Shown: piece by piece, positions 17,266 through 24,951 of the stretch
Layout of the letters: every line of letters begins with the position of its first letter
Numbering within the stretch: the first letter of the stretch is position 1
Assembly (NCBI GenBank): GCA_006738865.1
Contig: AP019701.1
Span: 2,104,001-2,168,000 of the forward strand
Reading direction: 5' to 3'
DNA from: Allostella sp. ATCC 35155
GTDB taxonomy: Bacteria > Pseudomonadota > Alphaproteobacteria > ATCC43930 > Allostellaceae
Length of the DNA stretch: 64,000 bases
Position numbers and translations under genes: made by a program
Notes under the pieces: generated by a model
The model's input: only the letters and a program-made list of their open reading frames with translations
Told to the model about the DNA's origin: nothing
Database searches by the model: none

Positions 17266-18303
17266 ATGATCTTCCGACAGCTCTTCGACCAGACGTCCGG
17301 CACCTACACCTATCTGCTGGCCAGCCGCCCGGGCGGCGAGGCCCTCATCATCGACCCGGTGCTGGAGAAGGTCGACCGCTACATGACGCTGCTGCGGGAA
17401 CTCGACCTGCGGCTGGTCAAGGCGGTCGACACCCACCTCCATGCCGACCACATCACCGGCCTTGGTGCGCTGCGCGACCGCACCCGCTGCATCACCGTCA
17501 TGGGCGAGCAGACCAAGGCCGACATCGTCTCGATGCGGCTGGCCGACGGCGACCGGCTGACGGTCGAGGGCCTGGCGCTGGAGGTGATCTACACGCCCGG
17601 CCACACCGACGATTCCTACTGCTTCGTCATGGCGGACCGCGTCTTCACCGGCGACACGCTGCTGATCCGCGGCACCGGCCGCACCGACTTCCAGAACGGC
17701 GACCCGCGGCAGCAGTACGAATCGATCTTCGGTCGCCTGCTCCACCTGCCGGAGCGGACGATGGTCTTCCCCGGCCACGACTACAAGGGCGACACCGTCT
17801 CCACCATCGGCGAGGAGAGGGCCCACAACCCGCGCCTCCAGGTGCGCTCGGTCGACGAGTATGCCGAGCTGATGAACAACCTCAACCTCGCCAACCCGAA
17901 GATGATGGACGTGGCCGTGCCGGCCAACATGCGCATCGGCCTGCAGCAGGAGGCCGTCGCCCGCCAGGGCTGGGCCATCCGGGGGGGCGAGGCGCTGGCA
18001 TTGGCGGATGCGCCGGATGTCGTCTTCGTCGACCTGCGCGAGGCGGCGGAGCGCGAGCGCCACGGTGTCATCCCCGGCTCGCTGCACGTCCCCTATCCGG
18101 TGCTGAAGGAACAGATCGCCGAGGGCGGGCCGCTCTTCCATCTCGCCCGGCGCCAGGGCGGCCGGCTGCTCTTCTATTGCGCCTATGGCGAGCGCTCGGC
18201 CATGGCGGTCCAGGCCGCGCAGGACGGCGCGCTGGCGCGCTCCTGCCACCTCGAGGGCGGCATCGCCGCCTGGAAGGCCGCCGGCGGACGGGTCGCGCCC
18301 TGA
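17266..18303 (+). CDS. Persulfide dioxygenase-rhodanese fusion
   Basis: A 345-residue fusion. Residues 1-235 form an ETHE1-like metallo-beta-lactamase domain that oxidises glutathione persulfide to sulfite: THLHADHITG (residues 56-65) gives the iron ligands, with PGHTDDSYCF, VFTGDTLLIRGTGRTDF and FPGHDY further on. Residues 250-345 form a rhodanese domain with active-site Cys305 in FYCAYGERSAM, which moves sulfane sulfur between thiosulfate and glutathione persulfide. Such PDO-rhodanese fusions are known. The fusion lies just after a peroxiredoxin, consistent with sulfide or persulfide detoxification in the cytoplasm. Confidence 0.93.
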   Translation: MIFRQLFDQTSGTYTYLLASRPGGEALIIDPVLEKVDRYMTLLRELDLRLVKAVDTHLHADHITGLGALRDRTRCITVMGEQTKADIVSMRLADGDRLTVEGLALEVIYTPGHTDDSYCFVMADRVFTGDTLLIRGTGRTDFQNGDPRQQYESIFGRLLHLPERTMVFPGHDYKGDTVSTIGEERAHNPRLQVRSVDEYAELMNNLNLANPKMMDVAVPANMRIGLQQEAVARQGWAIRGGEALALADAPDVVFVDLREAAERERHGVIPGSLHVPYPVLKEQIAEGGPLFHLARRQGGRLLFYCAYGERSAMAVQAAQDGALARSCHLEGGIAAWKAAGGRVAP

Positions 18304-18343
18304 TCGCCGGGCGCGGCCGCCCATCGCGTCTCCTGGAGCCAGC

Positions 18344-18955
18344 ATGACGAGCATCTTCCACGGCCCCGACGGCCGACCCCGCTGCCCCTGGTGCGCGGCC
18401 AGCCCCGAGTATCTCGCCTACCACGACAGCGAATGGGGCTTTCCGGTCGCCGACGACCGGCGCCTCTTCGAGAAGATCTGCCTCGAGGGCTTCCAGTCCG
18501 GGCTGAGCTGGCGGACGATCCTCGCCAAGCGGGAGAATTTCCGAGCTGCCTTCGCCGGCTTCGATCATGAACGGGTCGCGGCCTTCGGGGAGGGCGATGT
18601 GGCGCGCCTGCTGGCCGATGCCGGCATCGTCCGCCACCGCGGCAAGATCGAGGCCGCCATCAACAATGCCCGGCGCGCCGGCGAACTGATCCGCTCGGAA
18701 GGCTCGATCGCCGCCTATGTCTGGCGCTTCGAGCCGCCGGCGGGCGAGGCGGGGGTGCCGCAGACGCGCTCGACCTCGCCGGAATCGGTCGCGATGTCGA
18801 AGGACCTGAAGAAGCGCGGCTGGGCCTTCGTCGGCCCGACGACCGTCTATGCCTTCATGCAGGCGATGGGGCTGGTGAACGACCATGCCGAAGGCTGCGC
18901 GATCCGCGACGAGGCGGCGCGCGCCCGCGCCGGCTTCCGGCCGCCGGGCCGGTAG
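18344..18955 (+). CDS. tag: DNA-3-methyladenine glycosylase I
   Basis: Base-excision repair glycosylase that removes 3-methyladenine. The 203-residue protein has PRCPWCAASPEYLAYHDSEW at the start (the zinc-snap cysteines and the Tag-specific HDxEWG). FEKICLEGFQSGLSWRTILA supplies the catalytic-region Glu, and the GWAFVGPTTVYAFMQAMGLV and NDHAEGC segments near the end carry the second zinc half. The start is the ATG at 18344, preceded by TGGAG; the longer frame overlapping the fusion gene is not family-like. Confidence 0.95.
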   Translation: MTSIFHGPDGRPRCPWCAASPEYLAYHDSEWGFPVADDRRLFEKICLEGFQSGLSWRTILAKRENFRAAFAGFDHERVAAFGEGDVARLLADAGIVRHRGKIEAAINNARRAGELIRSEGSIAAYVWRFEPPAGEAGVPQTRSTSPESVAMSKDLKKRGWAFVGPTTVYAFMQAMGLVNDHAEGCAIRDEAARARAGFRPPGR

Positions 18956-18987
18956 CTGTTCATCGGTAGCCGCCTACCGGTGGTGGA

Positions 18988-19224
18988 TCAGGGGTCCGTT
19001 CGCCGCGCGGTGTCCGCCGTCCGCGTGCCGCGTGCCCGCCGGACGATGCGCTGATGCGCCTCGCTGGCGTGGCGGAGGCCGGGATCGCGGGCGAGCGCCC
19101 GGCAGGCCCGCAGCAGATGGTCCAGCGTATCGAACTCGGGCAGTGTGCCGAGGTCGGGATGCCGCTCGCGGGGGGCGGCGGTTTGGGCGTCGCAGATCCG
19201 AAGGCGACCAAATGGTTTCGCCAT
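18988..19224 (-). CDS. Small hypothetical protein (78 aa)
   Basis: Not recognised. The frame starts MAKPFGRLRICDAQ with a strong ribosome-binding site (GAGGAG, six bases before the ATG at 19222-19224). It is followed by EFDTLDHLLRACRALARDPG, which looks like ordinary helical protein, and a very basic tail. It is convergent with tag and divergent from the hemerythrin gene, leaving about 170 bases for two promoters. Reality rests on the RBS and sensible amino-acid composition. Confidence 0.45.
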   Translation of the reverse strand: MAKPFGRLRICDAQTAAPRERHPDLGTLPEFDTLDHLLRACRALARDPGLRHASEAHQRIVRRARGTRTADTARRTDP

Positions 19225-19397
19225 GGGATGCTCCTCATGCTCGGGGGGCGGCAGAGTGCTCCGCTGGCGATGTTGCGCTGTCCATGTGGCAGGATTGCGG
19301 CGGAGGGTCCGCCCGGGAGGGGTGAAGGAGGGCCAGGGAACGGGATCGGTCGAGTCTGGTTGTCGACGCACTGACATTCCCATTTCCGGAGGACGCA

Positions 19398-19919
19398 ATG
19401 CCCGACACCAAGGACGCGATCGCCCTGCTCAAGGCCGACCATCGCCTGGTCGAGGATCTGTTCGAGAAGTATGAGAACGCCCGCACGGCGACGCAGAAGG
19501 CCAAGCTGGCCGAGCAGATCTGCCTCGAACTGACCGTGCACACTCGGATCGAGGAGGAAATCTTCTACCCGGCATGCCGCGGCGAGATGGAGGACGATCT
19601 CGTCGCCGAGGCGTTCGTCGAGCATGACGGCGCCAAGGTTCTGCTGGCCGAGATCGAGGCGGCCGAACCGGACGAGGAGTATTACGACGCCAAGGTCATG
19701 GTGCTGGCGGAGATGATCCGCCATCACGTCAAGGAGGAGGAGCGCCGCTCCGAGGGCATGTTCGCCCAGGCGCGCAAGGCCGGCCTCGACATGGAGGCGC
19801 TGGGCGCCGAGATGGCCCGGCGCAAGGCGGAACTGACGGCGGAGTACCGCAAGGGCGGGCTGCCCGCGCCCGAGACGACGACCTTCCACGCGACGCGGCT
19901 GGAGGCGCGCGCCGCCTGA
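19398..19919 (+). CDS. Hemerythrin HHE domain protein
   Basis: A 173-residue cytoplasmic protein with one hemerythrin-like four-helix bundle that can bind a diiron centre for oxygen, NO or stress sensing. Candidate ligands are in LLKADHRLVEDLFEKYE, LTVHTRIEEEIFYPACRGEM, FVEHDGAKVLLAEIE and EMIRHHVKEEE: His, His-x3-Glu, His and His. The C-terminal 50 residues (MEALGAEMARRKAELTAEYR) form a further helix outside the core. GGAGGACGCA precedes the start. No partner gene is obvious. Confidence 0.92.
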   Translation: MPDTKDAIALLKADHRLVEDLFEKYENARTATQKAKLAEQICLELTVHTRIEEEIFYPACRGEMEDDLVAEAFVEHDGAKVLLAEIEAAEPDEEYYDAKVMVLAEMIRHHVKEEERRSEGMFAQARKAGLDMEALGAEMARRKAELTAEYRKGGLPAPETTTFHATRLEARAA

Positions 19920-20042
19920 ACTCGGGCGGCGCCTGCGGACGCCGTTCCTCTGGCGGTTGGCGGGCGAGGTGGCTAGGGTCGTGGATGCGGATGTTCTTCC
20001 GCATCCATCCCCGCCCCAGAGCCCCGCCCGAGGTCGCCCGCC

Positions 20043-20906
20043 ATGAACGCTCCCGATCGCCTGCGCAAGCTGCTTGCCGAACCCGGCCTCGTCACCATGC
20101 CGGCGGTGTGGGACGGCCTCAGCGCAAAGATGGCGGCGGCCGCGGGCTTCAAGACGGCGTTCCTGTCCGGCTCCTGCGTCGCGGCCAGCCGGCTCGGTGG
20201 GCCCGACCTCGACCTCGTCTCGTTCGGCGAGATGTTCGATTCCTTCAACATGGTGCATGCCGCCGCGCCCGAGACGCTGGTGCTGGCCGACGGCGACCAT
20301 GGCTACGGCAATGCGATGAACGTGCAGCGCACCGTCCGCGCCTATGGCCGCGCCGGGGCGGCCGCCGTCCTCATCGAGGACAAGATCACGCCGCGCGCGC
20401 TGACCGCGGCCGGCAAGCCCTGCCTGCCGCCCGAGGAGGCGCGGATGAAGGTCCGCGCCGCCGTCGAGGCGGCGAAGGAGTCGGGCATCCTGGTCCTCGC
20501 CCGGACCGACTGCCGCCCGACCCAGGGCATCGACGAGGCCGTGGCCCGCATCGAGATGTTCGTGGAGGAGGGCGCCGACATCCTCTTTCTCGATTCGCCG
20601 GCCGACGAGGCCGAGATCCGCCGGGCCGTCGCCGCCGCCAAGGGCCGCCCGTCCTTCGCCGTCCTGTCGCCCGGCGCACCGCGCGCGACGCCGACCCAGG
20701 CCGAGGCGGCGGCGCTCGGCTTCAAGATCGGCACCTTTCCCACCGGGATGCTGTCGCCGGCGATCACCGGAATGAAGGCGGGGCTGGAGGCGCTGGCGGC
20801 GGGTGAATCGGAGTCCAAGGCGGCCCTGCCGCCGGCCGAGTTGCGGACGCTGCTGGGTTATCCCGCCTACGACGCGGCCGCCAAGCCGTTCATCGTCGCC
20901 GGCTGA
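20043..20906 (+). CDS. Isocitrate lyase/PEP mutase family enzyme, oxaloacetate-decarboxylase-like
   Basis: A 287-residue TIM-barrel enzyme of the PEP mutase/isocitrate lyase superfamily, which makes or breaks C-C or P-C bonds next to alpha-keto acids using Mg2+. VLADGDHGYGNAMNVQRTVR near residue 80 holds the metal aspartates and VLIEDKITPRAL the next conserved Glu. The mobile KKCGH-type loop of lyases is replaced by AGKPCLPPEEA. The length and the DGDHGYGNAMNV block resemble the oxaloacetate decarboxylase PA4872 group rather than methylisocitrate lyase. Substrate remains uncertain. The next gene is convergent, 19 bases away. Confidence 0.85.
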   Translation: MNAPDRLRKLLAEPGLVTMPAVWDGLSAKMAAAAGFKTAFLSGSCVAASRLGGPDLDLVSFGEMFDSFNMVHAAAPETLVLADGDHGYGNAMNVQRTVRAYGRAGAAAVLIEDKITPRALTAAGKPCLPPEEARMKVRAAVEAAKESGILVLARTDCRPTQGIDEAVARIEMFVEEGADILFLDSPADEAEIRRAVAAAKGRPSFAVLSPGAPRATPTQAEAAALGFKIGTFPTGMLSPAITGMKAGLEALAAGESESKAALPPAELRTLLGYPAYDAAAKPFIVAG

Positions 20907-20925
20907 CCGAGGGGCTGACCGAGGG

Positions 20926-22482
20926 TCAGAGGCCGGAAATTTCCCGCTCCAGAGCCGTCGCGACGAGGTCGACATCGGGATCGCGGCGGCCCCAGCGCCC
21001 GAGAAGCGTCCGCCGCTCCTCCGGCGCGCGGTAGCGCAGCCCGAAGGCGACGGCGGTGCGGAAGTAACTGTCGCTGCTGTCCGCCACCAGGTTCTCGAGC
21101 GCCTCCCAGCCGCGGCGCGAGGCGATCCGGGCCCAGAGGATCGCCGCCGCCGCGCGCAGGGGGACGGGCACCGCCCCATCGGCGGCGAGACGCGGCAGCG
21201 TGGCGGCGAGCGTGGAGGGAATGGTCGGGGCCGTCCAGAAGGCCGCCAGGATCCACATGCGCTGCCACGGGTGCAGCTCCCCGAAGCAGGCGGCGACGGT
21301 GGCGGCGGCCTGCTCGGCGATAGCGCGGTCGTCGAAGAACTGGCTGAGATAGAGCCAGTGGATGCGGATGGCCCAGGGCGCCGACCGCAGGCCGGTCAAT
21401 GCCAGCTCGATGCCGGCCGGATCGCGCGCGCGGCCGAGGGCGAGCAGCGCCCACCGCTCCGCATTGGTCGCGAACGCCCCGAAGCGGGAAAGGTCGGCGA
21501 TCGCAGCGCGCGCGGCCGCGACGGGATCGGCGGCGGCGGTGGCGTCGTCGATGAGGGCGATCACCGGGTCGGACCAGCCGGCGGTGAACTCCGCGCGCGC
21601 CGAGATTCCCGTCTTGGTCGGGTTGGGCTCGAGGCCGAGGCCGGCCAGTTCGGCCGTCATGCGGCGTTGGACGGCCTCGGCGGCCGCCGCGCCGTCGGCC
21701 AGCGCGACCAGCCCGTCGATCAGCCGGAAGGACGGAACCCCCATGGCCGCACACACCTCGTCCATCCGGGCCAGCGCGACGGTCACCATCTGGCCCGAAC
21801 CGATGCTGCCCGGCAGCCCGCACGGACCCATCGCCGGCGTCAGCGCCCGGTCGAGCCGGCGGCCTTCCTCCAGCCACTCGGGGCGCAGTCCGGCCGCGGC
21901 GAGGTCGGCGAGGAACCGGCCCCGGTCGATGGTGTGGCCGGCCCGCGCGACGTCGATCTTGAAGGCATGGGTCCAGCCGTCCCGGGCCAGCGCGGCGGAT
22001 ACCGCGCTGCGGTAGGCGGCCGCGCACCAGGGATCGGGGGCGACGAGTTCCGATTCGCCGGGACGTGGCGGCAGGGCCGAGAACACGCGCCGGCGGTCCA
22101 GCAGCGGTTCGGCCCGCGCGGCCGCGGCGGCGCCGAACAGCAGCAGCAGGGTGCGTTCCACCGGGGCCTGCGCCAGTTCGAGCCGTTCGCTGGCGCCCTC
22201 CGCCTCCGAATCGCGGCGCAGATAGCGATAGACGACCCCCGTGCCGAGCGGCCGGCGCGACCGGATGGCCGCGCGGATCCGGTCGAAGGCACGCTGCACG
22301 ACGATCTTGTAGTGCGGTGCGAACACGGTCTCGCGCGCCGTCTCGGCGAGGAGAGCCTGTCGGGCCGCGTTCCAGGTCCGCTCGTCGAGTTCGCTCGGCG
22401 GCGGCCAGTCCGCCATCGCTTCGGTTGCTTCGGGATGGGTCAGGAATGCCATGTGCCGCGGTAGCTGGGATTGCGTTGTCAT
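20926..22482 (-). CDS. Reverse-transcriptase-like protein with altered catalytic box and helical C-terminal region
   Basis: A 518-residue protein not matching a named family, but its middle follows the order of reverse-transcriptase motifs. Motif A is FKIDVARAGHTIDRGRF (Asp177, usual DxxxFFxxID spacing, FF changed to AG). Motif B is CGLPGSIGSGQMVTVALARM (GLPxG-like). The YxDD position reads FRLIDGLVALADG (Asp256 kept, second Asp changed to Gly257), and motif D is LGLEPNPTKTGI. Residues 300-518 are all helical and HEAT-like, as in unknown-group/Abi RTs. The start chosen is the ATG at 22480-22482 (alternative 22452); neither has a clear RBS. It is divergent from a GHKL/GNAT-like gene across 148 bases. 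Activity may be lost or changed; a defence role is inference. Confidence 0.6.
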   Translation of the reverse strand: MTTQSQLPRHMAFLTHPEATEAMADWPPPSELDERTWNAARQALLAETARETVFAPHYKIVVQRAFDRIRAAIRSRRPLGTGVVYRYLRRDSEAEGASERLELAQAPVERTLLLLFGAAAAARAEPLLDRRRVFSALPPRPGESELVAPDPWCAAAYRSAVSAALARDGWTHAFKIDVARAGHTIDRGRFLADLAAAGLRPEWLEEGRRLDRALTPAMGPCGLPGSIGSGQMVTVALARMDEVCAAMGVPSFRLIDGLVALADGAAAAEAVQRRMTAELAGLGLEPNPTKTGISARAEFTAGWSDPVIALIDDATAAADPVAAARAAIADLSRFGAFATNAERWALLALGRARDPAGIELALTGLRSAPWAIRIHWLYLSQFFDDRAIAEQAAATVAACFGELHPWQRMWILAAFWTAPTIPSTLAATLPRLAADGAVPVPLRAAAAILWARIASRRGWEALENLVADSSDSYFRTAVAFGLRYRAPEERRTLLGRWGRRDPDVDLVATALEREISGL

Positions 22483-22630
22483 GGAAATAGCACAAAGCGG
22501 CCGACCAACCGGACGCCTTGCCGATTGATCGTCCGTTGCGCGGCCGATAAGGATGCGCCCGAGGGCGAGCAGGGAGGCAGGGCATGTCGGAGCGGGCACG
22601 GCGCAGGCGCGGCAACTCCGCGATGCGGGC

Positions 22631-23911
22631 ATGAGACAGGCATCCCCCCAGGCCCTCGCGCGGATTCTCGCGGCCGATGTCTCGCGGTCGGCGGACGTGC
22701 AGGCCTCCGTGGCGCAGGCGGCGACCGGGTGTCGGCTCGATCCGTCGGCCGCCGCACGGCTGGGCCAGGCGGTCGAGGAGGTGTTCGTCTTCGTCGCCAC
22801 CCGTGCGCCCGGCAGTTCCTTCGCCATCGAGGTCCGGGACCGGCACTGGCGCGTCGAGGCCCGCCTGCGCTGCCGCCTGCCGGCGGCCGACCTCCATTGG
22901 TTCAACGTGACGCAGCCGATCGACGTCGCCGATCCGGACGCGCTCGAGGCGCTCGGCCTGCTCCTGGCGTCCCGCCTCGTCGGCAGGCTCTCGGTGGCGC
23001 TCGAGCCGGATGGCGGCGTCGTCCTGTCGCTGGAGCAGATCCGCAGCTACGCGATGCCGGGCGAGGCGCTGGGCGGGGAGACCCTACCCGGCGGCGATAG
23101 CCGGCCGGAGCGCGCGGACGCCGCGGCGATCGCCGGCCTCGCCGCGCTGTTCCGGCGTCGCTTCGGCATGGCGGTGCCGCGCCCGTTCGTCGCCAACGCG
23201 CTGGCGCAGGACATGGCGGGCGCGGGCGACCTCGCGGCGCTGGTGCTGCGCGACGGCGGCGGTTGGGTTCGCGCCGGCATCGCCTGGACGATGCGCTCGC
23301 CGCGGCTAGCGGAGGTGCTGGGGCCGGTCGTCGCCGACGACGACCCCGCGACCGCCGCCGTCCTGGTCGAGGCCACGCTGGCGGCGCTCCGCGGCACCGG
23401 GGTCACCATGATCTTCGCCGAGGAGCGCGGGCCCGCTTTCCCGGAAGTCGAGTTCGACTGCCTCGGCCGCCTCGGCTCACGGCCGCTGCATTTCCGGGTC
23501 GTGGCGGAGGATGGTGGCGCCCTGTCCTGGGCGGACCCGGTGACGCGCCCGTTCCTGTCGGTGTTCTACGAGGCGCTCGCCCTCGACCGCGGGGTGCGCG
23601 ACGCACCCGAGCCGGAAGGGGAACGGCCGGCGAGAGGCCTGCTCGCGGTGGAAATCGACCGCGTCGCCAGCCGGGTCACGCTGCGCCCGCTGCTCGACGG
23701 AGCGGACCTGGTGGCGCTGATCGAGCGCCATGTCGAACGCTTCGCCGACGAGGGGCTCGATGATTTCCGCTTCGAGACGGACCACGGCGTGCCCTGGCAG
23801 GGCCGCCTCGGCCCGGACCTCATGCGCGCCGGATTCTTCCCCCGCGTCGTCCTCCCGCATGGCGGGCTGGGCGATGTGATCGTATGGGAGCGGGACTGGC
23901 TGCCGGGCTGA
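22631..23911 (+). CDS. Degenerate GHKL (anti-sigma-like) plus GNAT-like fusion
   Basis: A 426-residue protein. Residues 10-140 have the layout of RsbW-like ATP-binding domains: ARLGQAVEEVFVFVATRAPG stands where the N-box ExxxNxxxHA should be, and LEALGLLLASRLVGRLSV matches the GLGL lid helix. Yet the N-box Asn is Phe and the DxGxG box is absent, so ATP binding is doubtful. Residues 165-426 resemble the acyltransferase-like half found in anti-sigma/GNAT fusions, ending GLGDVIVWERDWLPG. No RBS supports the ATG at 22631; 22553 is an alternative. It is divergent from the RT-like gene and is followed by a large inverted repeat. Confidence 0.6.
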   Translation: MRQASPQALARILAADVSRSADVQASVAQAATGCRLDPSAAARLGQAVEEVFVFVATRAPGSSFAIEVRDRHWRVEARLRCRLPAADLHWFNVTQPIDVADPDALEALGLLLASRLVGRLSVALEPDGGVVLSLEQIRSYAMPGEALGGETLPGGDSRPERADAAAIAGLAALFRRRFGMAVPRPFVANALAQDMAGAGDLAALVLRDGGGWVRAGIAWTMRSPRLAEVLGPVVADDDPATAAVLVEATLAALRGTGVTMIFAEERGPAFPEVEFDCLGRLGSRPLHFRVVAEDGGALSWADPVTRPFLSVFYEALALDRGVRDAPEPEGERPARGLLAVEIDRVASRVTLRPLLDGADLVALIERHVERFADEGLDDFRFETDHGVPWQGRLGPDLMRAGFFPRVVLPHGGLGDVIVWERDWLPG

Positions 23912-23928
23912 TCGGCGCTGCCGGCGCC

Positions 23929-24138
23929 GGTGCGTCCTTCGACTGCTTCGCTTCGCTTCGCGCTCAGGACAAGGACCGACCATAACTATCTGAAAATAAT
24001 GCCACTCCTGTTTCCAGACGATCACGTCGCCCAACCCGGGACACGAGTACGGCGAGAAAAGGACAGGAACGCTTCTTCTCGAATAGTGATGGTCGGTCCT
24101 TGTCCTGAGCGCGAAGCGAAGCAGTCGAAGGACGCACC
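23929..24138. repeat. Long inverted repeat pair (REP/BIME-like) in a convergent gap
   Basis: The left arm at 23929-23983 and the right arm at 24089-24138 are reverse complements over 50 bases. They are identical except for one extra 5-base unit (GCTTC) in the left arm. They contain the TTGTCCTGAGCGCGAAG / TCGAAGGA type of sequence that recurs in many alphaproteobacterial genomes. They flank 105 bases and sit between two converging genes, so they may act as a bidirectional transcription stop or an mRNA-stabilising structure. Confidence 0.85.
24002..24058 (-). pseudogene. Inverted relic of the 3' end of the GHKL/GNAT gene
   Basis: On the minus strand this segment reads FSPYSCPGLGDVIVWKQEW. The end of the gene at 22631-23911 reads FFPRVVLPHGGLGDVIVWERDW. 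The GLGDVIVW core is identical, and ten of eleven bases around it are shared in GGGCGATGTGATCGT versus GGGCGACGTGATCGT. The rest of the second copy is gone; it lies inside the inverted repeat. It is probably the tail of a lost paralogue or of an inverted duplication. Confidence 0.6.
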
Positions 24139-24172
24139 GACGGATGCCGCCGCCGATCCCTGCCGGGGCCTT

Positions 24173-24856
24173 TCAGCACTCGGCCCAGTCGCGCAGCAGG
24201 TTGTGATAGATGCCGGTCAGCCGCACGACGGCATCGTCGCTCTGACCGCGCTCGGCGCCGAGATCCTGGATCGTGGTATCGAGCTCGAAGAGCAGGCGGC
24301 GGTGGGCGTCGCTGCGAACCATGCTCTGGATCCAGAAGAAGGACGCCACGCGCGCGCCGCGCGTCACGGGCGTGACATGGTGCAGGCTCGAGGCCGGGTA
24401 GAGGACGAGGTGGCCGGCCGGCAGCTTCACCTGCTGCGCTCCGAAGGTGTCCTCGATCGTCAATTCGCCGCCGTCATATTCCTCCGGCTCGGCGAGGAAG
24501 AGGGTGGCCGACAGGTCGCTGCGGATGCGGAAGTCGCTGCCGCGCAGCTGCCGGATCGCGTTGTCGACGTGGGTCTTGAACTCCTCGCCGCCGGCATAGC
24601 GGTTGAACAGCGGCGGAAACACCTTCAGCGGAAGAGCGGCCGAGATGAAGGTCGCGCTGCGGCCGAGCGCCGCCAGCACCGCCTCGCCGACCTGGCGGGC
24701 GGCGGGCGAGCCCTCGGGCAGCTGCTGGTTGCGCTTGGCCAGGGCCGATTGGCTGCCCGACGTGGCGTTGCCGTCGGCCCATTCCGCCGCGTCGATCACC
24801 TGCCGGCAGCGGGCGACCTCGGTCTTCGACAGGACGGCGGGAATCTGCAGCAGCAT
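24173..24856 (-). CDS. PKHD-type Fe(II)/2-oxoglutarate hydroxylase (PiuC/YbiX-like)
   Basis: A 227-residue cytoplasmic dioxygenase of the PiuC/YbiX family, usually found with siderophore receptors and induced by iron starvation. Iron ligands are His and Asp in [13 protein letters not shown] and the distal His in [20 protein letters not shown], where the Arg would bind 2-oxoglutarate. The N-terminus [20 protein letters not shown] is typical. The ATG at 24854-24856 is chosen for family length (about 226). A Fur-like dyad lies about 56 bases upstream at 24912-24926. No receptor gene is visible next to it. Confidence 0.92.
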   Translation of the reverse strand: MLLQIPAVLSKTEVARCRQVIDAAEWADGNATSGSQSALAKRNQQLPEGSPAARQVGEAVLAALGRSATFISAALPLKVFPPLFNRYAGGEEFKTHVDNAIRQLRGSDFRIRSDLSATLFLAEPEEYDGGELTIEDTFGAQQVKLPAGHLVLYPASSLHHVTPVTRGARVASFFWIQSMVRSDAHRRLLFELDTTIQDLGAERGQSDDAVVRLTGIYHNLLRDWAEC

Positions 24857-24911
24857 CGGGGGCTCTCGGGCGGCGACGACATGCGGCCGGTAGCACGCCC
24901 GAGATTCCGAT

Positions 24912-24926
24912 TGCAACGCATTCGCA
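24912..24926 (-). promoter_or_regulatory. Putative Fur-type operator upstream of the PiuC-like gene
   Basis: TGCAACGCATTCGCA is a 7-1-7 imperfect dyad. It matches the site at 45766-45780 at 13 of 15 positions and fits the TGCnAATnATTnGCA type of box reported for alphaproteobacterial Fur. Its position before an iron-starvation gene supports the call; the assignment to Fur rather than Irr or Mur is inference. Confidence 0.5.
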
Positions 24927-24951
24927 TCAACTGCGCCCGCCCGCCGCAGCG

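Noticed and set aside
23477-24034. 185-codon minus-strand frame beginning GDVIVWKQEW
   Set aside because: Only the first residues are a genuine relic; the remainder is antisense to the GHKL/GNAT gene.
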